Assembly: GCA_016098155.1 (NCBI GenBank)
Contig: JAAAJB010000099.1
Span: 4,353 to 68,352, forward strand
Direction: 5' to 3'
From: Actinomortierella ambigua
Lineage: Eukaryota > Mortierellomycota > Mortierellomycetes > Mortierellales > Mortierellaceae
DNA length: 64,000 bases
The translations under genes were made by a program, and so were the position numbers. The notes under the pieces are model-generated. The model had not been told where the DNA came from. It did no database searches and saw only the letters and a list, made by a program, of their open reading frames with translations. Positions 48,197-58,478 of the stretch are shown here, in pieces. Positions within the stretch are counted from its first letter, which is position 1; the number at the start of each line of letters is the position of its first letter.

Positions 48197-48799
48197 TCTT
48201 CTTTTCTCTTTTTGTAGATATGGGAACCTGAATAATAGAATGATTTTTTTTTTGACACAAGGACAATCAAGAAAGGAGGAATGCTACGCCTTACCTTCGT
48301 CCCTCGTGCCTCCCCCTGCCTTTCCTTGTCTTGCCATGCTGTCCCCTTTACCCGTGCACATCGTCATACCCAGCACCATGACCAATGTCACCCCCCCCCC
48401 AACTTTCCTCTCCACAGTGCAAAGGGATCCCCCTGAATATTGGTGGTGGTTGTTCACTTGCTGTCGAACCCCAGACCACTGCCCAGCCTGGGGTTGCTCA
48501 CAGGCCAATCAGGTCAGGGACCCGTCCTGAGGCTGTGGCCGAACAAAGCGTGTGCACCTCTCCCTTCTGCCATTGCACCGCACTCTTTCACTCTTTCTCT
48601 CACAACGTCAAAAGAACATTCCTTCCTGTTCATCATCCACATTGCCCCATTAGTGTCACACTCCATTAGTGTCGCTCTCCCTCCTTCCTTCTTCTCTCTT
48701 CACACACCCTTCCTCTCGTCTTCCAATTTCCCTTGTCTCCTTTCTCACTTCTTGGCACCACCATTGCAGCATTGCACCATTACAGCTTGCTCCACCAAC
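48197..48799 (+). other. Intergenic region AIP1 / deubiquitinase
   Basis: A 603-nt gap between two plus-strand genes. It contains the AIP1 3' UTR and the promoter and pyrimidine-rich leader (about 48555-48799) of the next gene. No additional gene is seen. Confidence 0.6.
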
Positions 48800-51700
48800 A
48801 TGCTACCTACTATGCTGGACGACCCTCGCAAGAGGTTGAAAGCCTTGGCAGACAAGGCAATGGTCGAGTATGAACCACGGTGGAGCGTTGCTCAGTACAG
48901 TCGCTCCGCCCAAAATATCATCAAAACTGTAAGTTTTCTTGGCACGAAAAAGGGACCAGCATGGACATCGCTGTCCCATACCAAAGTGGTTAGTCTAACC
49001 ACTGCAGCTTTTATTGTCGTGGGGACATACTCTCTTTCTTTCTTTCTTTATCTCTCTCGTCTACAGGGGCATTTATTTTACAAAGACGGTGACCGCGAGG
49101 CGGCCTATGTCAACTACCTCAAAGCCATCCAGTATGTATCAAACAAGTCTGACGAGAGATTGCACCGAACAGTCCTTGGTGAGATATATTGTGCCCATGC
49201 CCATGGTCTCTGAACCCCCAACCCTCTTTTTTTTCACTTCTTAAACAGCATTGTACTGCAGACGGTTCAACAAAGTGAAGACTTTGAAAAACAGAAACAT
49301 TCTCCCGAGTATCAACATGTTCGCATGGTAAAGGCTCAAAGTTATAGTTGCTTGTTTCGCCATGGGATTCAGTTGATCTTTTACGTCCACTAACTGTTGA
49401 ATGAATGTACGCACTTTCACCCGTAGGTCGTCGTGGACGAAATTCTACCCAAAGTGGAGAGCATGAAAATAGAACTGGAAGCAGAATATCGTGCGATGCA
49501 GGAGATCGAAGCCGAGGCACTGGAGACAGCCGCCAAGGTCTCCAAACCCCAACCACCCCCACGACCTTCCAAGCCAGCATTTTTGTCCTCAGGTAATTTC
49601 GATAAACCATCGCCGGCAACAGCAGGAGTGCCGAATGCGCACACCCCACCCACGGCACCGGCCGTTATCACTCTGCCAACGTCACCACCCGACTCCAATC
49701 CAGCCTCACAGCGGTCGTCGCCAGACTTATCAGGAAATATGTATTCAGAACCTCTACCGACAACCTCGGCAGCGATCATCGGTAACCATCCAAACCTTAC
49801 CACCATCACCTCAGTTCCCCTGTCATCGGCACCTTTGATGTCTACAAGCTTGATACAAGGGTCGTTGACTACACCTGCAGCCTCCCCACCACCACCATCT
49901 ATGATACCCCTGCGGCCAACCACCAGCCCTGGCATGCCTTTGAACCAGAACGGGCACATCCTGTCGCACCTTAATATGCCCACGACAACATCTTCGAATC
50001 AACTATTGGTTTCAACCTCACAACCCCAAGCTTCGCCAGCACCGCCAGTACCAGCAAGGCGATCACCGGCGCCAGATTCAAGGGCAGGTGTGAACGGGCT
50101 GGCTAGCAACAATTCACGGAGAAACTCGACGTCATCCAGTATATTGTCCAGTACATCGTCATCAGGAACAAAAGTCGCGCCGATTTCAATCACAGCTGAA
50201 CGGCTGAAGCAATACATGTGCCAAGTGGATCCACCTCGGATCCTGTTCTTCGATATCCGAGCCCAAGCACAGTTTGACAGCGCTAGAATCAGGACACCGT
50301 TTATCATCAATATTGAGCCGATTGCTCTTCGAGATGGGTAAGGACACCCATTGCATGCAAACCTTGTACAATGCTACTATGTGAATCCAAAAAAAAGACA
50401 CCATCGTCATGGATTCATCCTCTAACCCTTTTTCTCTTCAACATTGGAACTTTTTTCAGAGTGTCGTCTCGACAGATTGCTGAGCAAGGACTGTTCAACC
50501 GACCCGATTCGGAACGATCGTTATTTCAGGAGCGGAAATATGTCGAGTTGGTGGTGTACTATGATCAGATGACAACAGAAGTGCCACGGAGCGGCCCACT
50601 TTACAACCTTGTACAGGCACTGTGGGACACCGAGTATGAACCAGCAGAACGGACAAAACGCAAGCCTGTATTGCTAGAAGGAGGTATGCAGGCGTGGCTG
50701 GATGTGGCCGGCATAGCATGGGTGGAAGGCACAGCCGCCGATAAGGCCAGACAAGCATTCCCGACTGCAATTGATCCTAGCTCCTTGCCGAACGGTCAAC
50801 AGCGGGCGGTCTCGCCTCAGAACTATGCTATTTACGGGAAGGTGTCGCAGGGAGGTGGTATTAATCGGCACGATGGAAAGATAATCAGCCGCGATATTGG
50901 TGAATATGTAATGAGCTTTTTTGTTTGTATGCTGGGCCTTTCAAATGCTTTTTTTTTTTTTTTTTTTTTTTGGTCCGTTTGTCTGTCCAAGCTTGCTGAC
51001 ATGTTTTTTTTTTCTGCCCAACTGGGCACCAATTCTTCGACCCATGATGACATAGATCCGTGCCGGTGACAATCCTCAGTCCATGATCAACCCAAGAACC
51101 TCTGAAGGCAACACCTATCGTCCTGCATACCCACCCTCTGCGACGCCTTATAGCAACTTGGCACACAGGCCCTACGGCGATGCCCCACTTGTTTTGTTGA
51201 ATGGGCCTCCGGTCGTCATTGGACAAGGAGGTGACAAACAGGAGATCTCCGGCGAGACATTCACTATCCCCACTCGCATGGAGGGTCTCTTTACGGCACC
51301 CACACCATCAGGCCCCATGGCCGCATACCAGCAACAGACGCAGCAGCAGCAGCAGCAACAGTACCAACAGTACCAACAGCTACCACAACAACCCATCCAT
51401 CCACAATCGGATAGCGAAGTCAAGCTTCAGCGACGGGTGACGATCTACGACAATCACTGGAATAATTTTGGCACGATGGAACGAAACTCGCAGGCTTCGA
51501 CGATGACAATGGAAGGTCCGACCGTCTACCAGATTCAGAACCTGCACCCAGGCGCGGCCCTTGTGCCGGGTGTCGGTAGTAGTAGCAGTGGTGGAGGCAT
51601 GACTGGAGGGGTGATGACGGCGAGTGGACCGTCCCTGCAACCTCCACCACGTCCGCCACCACCCATCCCGAGCAAGCGGCCAGGGACGCCGATGCGGCCG

Positions 51701-53104
51701 TTACCGCAGCCACCGGGGATGAGCGATCTGAAGAGCTACACGCAGTTTGGGTCCGGGTTTTCCAAGATTGGGTCGCAGCTAGGCAAAGCCGGGCTGACGA
51801 ATCTGGGCAACACGTGTTTTATGAATTCGGTGATCCAGTGTCTGATTGCGACGCCGCCGTTGACACGGTTCTTCCTGGACGGAAGCTACAAGTTGAACAT
51901 CAACCTGACGAACGTGATGGGCACGAAGGGCAAAGTGGCGGAGGCGTTTGCGGACCTGATCCGCAACATGTGGTCGGGCCAGTCGTTGGTGATCTCGCCG
52001 ACGAGTTTCCGACAGGCGATTATCGAGTTTGCGCCGCAGTTCAAGGGAACGGAGCAGCACGATTCGCAAGAGTTTTTGTCGTTCTTGCTGGATGGTCTGC
52101 ACGAGGATTTGAAGCGGGTCAACAAGGTCAGCATGGTGGAGCAGAGTCGACAGCGACTGCTGCTTCGAGGAGGCGAGCCCGAGGAAGGGTCCGAGGCGGA
52201 TGAGGCGCGGATGGAATCTTTGCCGGAATGGGAGGCGTCGGAGATTGCATGGCAGCGGTATCTGGCGAGGGGCAACTCGATTGTCGTGAGTCTGTTCCAG
52301 GGCCAGTACAAGAACCGACTGTCGTGTAGCAAGTGTGGCAAGACGTCGACGACGTACAACCCATTCATGTACCTGACGTTGCCGATCAAGGCCAAGTCGT
52401 CCAAGCCCCAGACATTGCAATCGTGCCTGGATGCGTTTACGGAGCCGGAGGTGATGGAAGGGGAGAATGCCTGGCATTGTCCACGGTGCAAGAAGCCACG
52501 CAAGGCGATCAAGCAACTGACGATCAGCCGGTTGCCGGATGTGCTGTTGATCCAGTTGAAGCGGTTTGCGAGCGATGGACCGTTTAAGAACAAGATCAAG
52601 GCCAAGGTCGAGTATCCGATTTCAAAGTTGGACTTGACAAAGTATCTGCCTCCACGCCCACCGATGCCCAATGTGCCGCCGCCGCCACCTATCCGGATTG
52701 TGGATCCTGGTAGTGGAGGAGTGATGACGATGGCTCTGCCACCACCACTGCCACCACCGCCACCAGTGTCGTCGTCGTCGGCCTTGTATGACCTGTATGC
52801 GGTCTCCAACCACTCGGGCGAGGTCAGTAATGGCCATTACACGGCTTGTGTCCGCGGCGAGTCGCAGGAACGATGGACCAATTTTGACGATACGCGCGTG
52901 TCGCCGTGTGACAAGAGTGTTGCAGTGGTAAGGATGACGATTTTTTTTTTTGTGTTTTTTGTGTTTTTAGGATAGGCAAGGAGAACCAAAAGAGCCTTTG
53001 TTGGGTACTGAGCGAAATCTAACATTACTATATCTTTTCAATTTTTTTTGGATTTCTATGATAGTCGGAACATGGTTACACTTTGTTTTACGTCAGGGGA
53101 CACT

Positions 53105-53106
<2 letters not shown>
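48800..53106 (+). CDS. USP8/Doa4-type ubiquitin C-terminal hydrolase with rhodanese domain (1181 aa)
   Basis: Exons 48800..48928, 49067..49131, 49249..49327, 49427..50337, 50460..50907, 51056..52927 and 53065..53106. Phases agree. Order of parts: an N-terminal helical USP8-dimerisation/MIT-like region (residues about 15-130, SVAQYSRSAQNIIKT and HLFYKDGDREAAYVNYLKAI), a Pro/Ser-rich linker, a rhodanese-like domain (about 365-475, with RILFFDIRAQAQFDSARI and VLLEGGMQAW) and the USP catalytic domain (about 790-1180). The Cys box is GLTNLGNTCFMNS with Cys798. The His box is SNGHYTACVR with His1138, and Asp lies in NFDDTRV. A CxxC pair is present (CSKCGKT, CPRCKKP). This layout matches human USP8 and yeast Doa4/Ubp5, which remove ubiquitin from endosomal cargo. 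PPRPPPP-type Pro-rich motifs before the catalytic domain could bind SH3 proteins. Confidence 0.93.
50949..50971 (+). repeat. Poly-T run in a deubiquitinase intron
   Basis: About 22 consecutive T within the intron 50908-51055, upstream of a second T run near 51004. Prone to sequencing or assembly length error, but harmless to the reading frame since it is intronic. Confidence 0.8.
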
Positions 53107-53138
<32 letters not shown>

Positions 53139-53446
53139 TGATATATTCGCCCTACCTCCATACCTTTTCCCTCGCTTCGATATCTTCAACCAGTACTTGC
53201 ACCCAAGCTCATCGGTGGTTGGACTGAATAGCACACAGTGTTACTCGCTTTCTCTCTCCCTCTTTTGTTTTCTTTTCTTTTTACTTGTTTGTATTTCTCG
53301 TTGGAGGGGGATGGGGGGGACTATACACATGCTCTTGAGCTTTTGCTCAAGAAAAAAAATGGAGTGAACAGAGGGAGGGGGAGGGAAAAGGGTATAGAAC
53401 CAAAGGTGTGTGTGGAGGGGGTATACTATATACTTGTTGGTTGGTG
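53107..53446. other. Convergent intergenic region (deubiquitinase / CNH gene)
   Basis: 340 nt between convergent stop codons. It contains an AC microsatellite and T-rich sequence, and no gene. Both 3' UTRs must fit or overlap here. Confidence 0.6.
53108..53138 (+). repeat. AC microsatellite directly after the deubiquitinase stop codon
   Basis: About fifteen AC units begin two bases after the TAA at 53104-53106, so the 3' UTR starts with the repeat. Confidence 0.85.
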
Positions 53447-56400
53447 TCACCACCCGTGCAGGTCAAAGTCATCCTGCTCAAACTGGGCGAGACCCAGCTT
53501 GCAAACGGTTGCGCCTTGTTTGGCCAGGCCATGGCTGAAGAAGAACGAGTCGTCATCAATATCACGAGCAAGAAACTTGAAAACCGACGAACCATGGTGA
53601 TGATGATGAGATTGTTGGGGTTGTTGTGCTTGTTGGGTTGAACCATAGTTGGGAGGCGTGCCGGTCACCATGGCGCTCGGCAACAAGGGGTGGTTTTGAT
53701 GATGCCCATGCTGAGAGTTTGACAGCGGATGATGTGCTGGTGAAGAGGGTGTCGAAAACGAAGTCGAACCAGGCAGTTGCTGGAGCGAGTGGCGAGAAGG
53801 CTCGGAGGGAGCGTGCCCCTCTGGATGCCCCTGCAACATGATCGACACCTGTTGCTGCTGTAGCTGTTGCTGTTGTTGATACTGTTGCTGCTGTTGTTGG
53901 CTCTCAAACCTCCAAGTCGACCCACTGCGCGTGATCTCCTTGACCTTGACGGCTCGCGTGAGCGAGAAGATCATGATCCGCGACCGTTCAAATCCGACGA
54001 CGTAAATTTCATGGGCCGCCCGCAAAAACTCAATCTTTTGTGGCACATGCATCCCCCAGTCGATCGTAATCCCCGACACGGGCTTCCCTGTCAGGTCCAC
54101 AATCCGCGATTGTGCACCACGCGTCGCCAGAAACAGCTGCTTGCTTGTCGGCCGGCTGAACGCCATGTTCAACACCTGGTCCGATGTCACCATCCGGGCC
54201 TTGCGCGTCGATGCCCCTGCTACTGGAGGCGCCGAGGTTGCATTTGTGGCGGACGTCAGGGGCGGAAGTGGAGAAGGATGCATCGGAGGGCCCTGGGCCC
54301 AAGGGTAATGGTGTTGTTGTTGTTGCTGGGGCTGTTGGGGTTGCCAGCAAGGGCTATTGGACGGCGGTGTTGAGCTGGAAGAGTCTGATGAAAACGAAGT
54401 GTTGTCCTGCTCATGATATGGCTGTCGCGGAGGAATACAGCTTGAAGATCCCATCGTGTTTGCATGCTGAGGCATGGGAAACGCTGGCTGTTGTGAATAC
54501 GTTGCTTGGAGGAGGGGATGGCGATAGTCGGCCACAGTTCCTCCAATGCTACTTCGTCGCCCTTGCTGTCGTTGTTCGTAGTGGCTATTCGACGACGTTC
54601 CGTAGAGAGCATCGACTGTGTCCGGGTAAAGCACGTTGGCGGGCACATCGTATGGAATCTTCTCAAAAGAGTGCCACAACTGGATCGGAGAGGACGACGA
54701 CGAAGTCATGCTGATCCCACTGCTGGTGAACCGAAATCCAAGCTTCTTACTGAGCCCATGAAGCATGCTCGGCGCTGGTTCGTGGCGATGTAGGTCTTTC
54801 ACCGTCATGTCCTCCACGTTGATCACACAGGCTTGGTGCGCCTTTCCGAGGATGATATCCGTCACCGCATACGAGTTTTTCACCACAGTCATAAAGCTTG
54901 GTGGTTCTGGGTGGTAGAACTGCTTAAACGACTCCCAGTCCTGTGGGCTCTTTTCTTGCTTGCTCCGATGAAAGTCAAAGGATGAATGGCTTGATGATCC
55001 ACCCCCTCCTGTACCGGACGCCGTTGCCATGCCTCCTCCTGAAGAGCCTCCTCCTCCTGCTGCTGTTGTTGTTGTCGCTCCTGCTGCTGTGATTCCGGCA
55101 CCACAAGTCAACGATCCACCGCCTTCAGATCCCTCTCTTGAGCCATTGCGCGAGGACGACGACACTCGGAAAGCCGGTCTGGCGATGCCTCGGGCCGACT
55201 TTGGGCGCCGCAGGATGTCAATGCCGGATTTCGAGAGGACGGTCATAAAGACTGTGGTCGGGGTGTAGTGAAAGTCCAGCGACATGACATCCTTGGTCTG
55301 GCGCAACTTGACAAAGTCCCAAGCCCAATCCATTGCCTCGTCCGACGGTCGGTCCTGCACAGGAGGAACGAGGTGACTCGATGCTGCAGCGTGCGTCAGA
55401 TACGATGCCACTTGAGCAAAACGCTTGCCTTTGTGATTGCTGTTGCCTTGGTCAAGTCCTGTAGCCCCAAGTCCTGTACCTGTGCCTGTAGCTGTAGCTG
55501 TAGCTGTAGCGCCTACACCCGTGCTTGCACCCGATGACGATGGAAGAGTGGTTGCGGTTGTAGCACCACCAGTGATACTGCCATCGCCGCTTCCAAAAGT
55601 AGACGGTGAATGATCCCTGGATGTCTTGCCCTGAGCCAGAGATGCCAACGCACTAAAACTCAATGGGCGCACTTTCTTGTGCTTCGGTGGAGCAGCACCG
55701 TCGGTTGCTGACAAGGGTGGCGACTCGGCATCGAGAGGCGAGAGCAGATTCCGGTCCAGACTCGTAGTGTACCGGTGGCCTGGCATACGGCCAGCAACAC
55801 TGCTACCACTACCCACAGCAGGGTCCGTCGTTGTGGCCGAAGAGGATGACTGCTGCTGTGATGGCGGTGGTGGTGGCGACATTGCCGATGGCAGATGATG
55901 ATGTTGAGTACCACTAGCACTGCTGCTTCCTGCGTAATAGCTGGCACGCTGCAAGAATCGGCTCGTCTTCCCCAGGGGACTCGAGTTGGGCCCGCCAGGC
56001 GGGACGGCTCCACCTTCGCGGGCCGAAGACGACAACAAGGCGGTCTCGACTCGCAACTGGATCTTGTGTTTGACAGGGCCCAATCGACCACCTTCGACGA
56101 CACGACCGCGACCTTGCTTTGAGTGGCCATACTCGACCAGCTTTTTGATTGACTCGTAGTCATAACAGCGAACCCGACTGTTTCGACCGGCGATGACCAC
56201 CACTAGCCCAATGTCCTCCAGACACTGAATCTCCTTGAACGCGACTCCCTGTATGTGCGTCCGTACCTTCCGTTGGTGCGCCGGGAGCGTGAGGTCGATC
56301 GAGTGTAGCCCGTTCATGCAGCCCAACAGCAGGTATTGCTGATCGTGCATAGGGCTCGCACTGATGAAGGGGTGAGGGACTGACAATGATGACGAAGACA

Positions 56401-58209
56401 GCGACGAGGAGGAGGAGGAGGAGGATGAAGGCGACGATGAAGGCGAGTTACCGGTGCCTGTCGCAGAATGGGCGATCGTATTGAGGCTGTTGTTGCTGCT
56501 GCTGACGCTACCGGCGTTGTCAGGTGCCAGTGGCTGCGACAAGACAGAGACCTCAAACATCTGGTCCTCCACCGGTGTCTGCGCAATGATCATCGAGCCG
56601 CGGTTACCAGCTTGGGCAATGTAAGAGGGCGGTCGTTCGTAGTCTTGGTTCTCGGCCATGGAGAGTCTAGACGTAGGCAGCACTGGCGGTGGAGGTGGTG
56701 GCACTGGGTCGTATCCCGTATTGGCAAATGAAAGTGGTGGCACGGGGGCACTGGACGACGATAGAGGTGGGGCAGCACTGTGAAGAGCAGAATGATGGGG
56801 CTGTTGCTGAGGATCAAAGGTCACTGGAAGAGGAAGAAGGGGCGAAGGAGGCGCAACTACCACATCGGGCGGGGCTGTCGGCCTGGCTGCGTAACCTTGA
56901 TGTGGCTGTGGACCGATCAAGCCTGCGCCCACGGGGAAGGACGATGACGGCGGTAGTAGAGGGCAAGGCGAAGGGGCCCTACTGCCACTGGAGCCAGAGT
57001 TGGCGGAGCTAACACTCGCTGAAGACCCTGCAACCATCCGTGGCTCGACCAAGCATGGCATGGTTCCTGATCCAGAAAACGAGGGGGCCTGCATGGAAAG
57101 ACGTGCAGTAGTTGGTTGTGGAGTTGGCGGCAGCGCTTTTTCAGCCTAATATAAGAATGCAAGCAAACAATGGAGAAGAGACCATCACAATGTTTGTTGT
57201 TAAGACGAGTGCATATTGTGTCGTAAGCATCGCAGTAGTAGCTGGATGCAACAATTGTTTTGGGTTCGTGCGTAACAAAAAAAAAGGGGTGACGACGGTT
57301 TGGTCGTGCGATGATGTCCCGTTCGGCTTTGATAATCCAAATCCTAAGTACCCTTTTGGATTTTGTATAGTGCACCTTCCAGGCTACCACTGGTACTTGC
57401 ATCCTGCTGCCGTAGTCCAACGTGAGGGACAAATCACAAAAAAGAATTAGGATTCAAAATAATATGTGTCTTACCTCTTCAAGCCTATCATCCTGGCCGT
57501 CTTCAAGACTGAGAATGGAAATGTCTGGCAAGTCGGTGGGCGTGTTGGGGAAGGGGTCGTCTTGATCCAGACTTGACTCCTGGTCGGACATTGGTGTGGA
57601 CCCCACCGCATGAGTTTGGACTGGCTCCGTCGTAGCACCAGCAGTAGTAGCAACCAATGATTGTGACAGCGAGCCATCCTCGCCCATGCTTCTCGGAGAC
57701 AAAGGAGGCAAGGGACGGTCTATGGCGCTGGCTGGGATGGAAGACACGCTTTCCCTGGACGAGGAGTTGGATGCCGAAGAAGTGAATCCTTGCGGCCGCG
57801 TTGGATCCGAACCAACCTCTGTGGATGGTGCCGGCCTCACAGGAAGAGGTGGTGGCGGTGGAGAAGACGTAGCCGCGCCGACGTGTGTCGCTGCCCTGTT
57901 GGCAGCTTGAACGAGTTTATCAAGTAGAAGTGGCGACTTTGAACTTGGAAGCACAGGCACGGCCGTTGATGACGAAGATAACGGCGGCGATGATGATGAC
58001 GATGTTGATGTTGATGTTGATAGCCCGTGGGTGTGTACTGGAGCTGCGAGCGACAAAGACGACGAAGGCAGAGGAGGAGAAGTAGAGGATGTGGACGCGG
58101 CTATTGTGGCGGTGGCGGAGCGAGGGCCAGTCGCCGCAGAGGGAGAGGTCGACGACGAGGTCCCTTGGCGATCAGCCTGCGCAGAGGCCGGCATTGGGAG
58201 AGTCGACAT
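53447..58209 (-). CDS. Large citron-homology (CNH) domain protein without kinase or RhoGEF domain (1458 aa)
   Basis: Exons (minus) 58209..57475 and 57088..53447, phase 0. I start at MSTLPMPASA because no earlier convincing ATG exists. Residues 1-460 are Ser/Pro/Thr-rich and disordered. From about residue 498 the sequence matches a CNH beta-propeller in pieces: DQQYLLLGCMNGLHSIDLTL, IQCLEDIGLVVVIAGRNSRVR, later AWDFVKLRQTKDVMSLDF, TVFMTVLSKSGIDILRRP, VTDIILGKAHQACVIN and VLNMAFSRPTSKQLFLATR, ending in FERSRIMIFSLTRAVKVKEI. Large Ser/Gly/Ala/Gln insertions separate the blades. CNH domains occur in MAP4K, citron kinase, Rom1/2 and Vps39/Vps3 proteins, and often bind Rho/Rab GTPases. Here no kinase, DH or PH domain is seen. 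A GTPase-linked scaffold role is inferred. It is divergent from the MMAA gene by 269 nt. Confidence 0.8.
57089..57474 (-). other. Intron of the CNH gene
   Basis: Donor GAG|GTAAGA at 57474 (minus) and acceptor CCATGCAG before 57088. 386 nt. The reading frame is open on both sides and closed by stops inside. Another acceptor (GCAGCAG near 57400) would be out of pattern with the downstream open frame. Confidence 0.55.
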
Positions 58210-58478
58210 GGAATGGATGCGAGCAGGGCACACAGAGTTGAAATGAATGAGATGTGTATGTGGATGAACGAGGTAAAGAATGCCAGAGGGGCATCCTCTT
58301 CCAACGTGGGCTTTTGGAGAAAAGAAAAAAGGTCCTATTTTTGGGGGGTGGGGGGAAGAGGGCCCTTTGTTGCTGTGTCCCACTTCATTGTCCTCCTTCC
58401 CCCCCCCACCTCCTTGGTACTGCCACCGCCCTTTCGCTTTGACGTTCCCTCCATCCATCCCGCTACTTTCTGTCTGAC
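58210..58478. promoter_or_regulatory. Divergent promoter region, CNH gene / MMAA gene
   Basis: 269 nt between outward-facing start codons. G-rich and C-rich runs (near 58340 and 58400) and pyrimidine tracts occur. No TATA box is evident on either strand. Confidence 0.5.

Noticed and set aside
49132..49198. Extension of deubiquitinase exon 2 through QYVSNKSDERLHRTVL
   Set aside because: Ending at its GTGAGA donor leaves the wrong phase for the next exon. Ending at CA|GTATGT restores the helical USP8-dimerisation-like reading through the following exon.
49417..49983. Minus-strand open frame of 188 codons
   Set aside because: Antisense of the Pro/Thr-rich linker in exon 4 of the deubiquitinase, with no family resemblance.
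51779..52809. Long minus-strand open frames opposite the deubiquitinase
   Set aside because: They are antisense shadows of a strongly conserved USP catalytic domain with high GC at third positions, and show no domain of their own.
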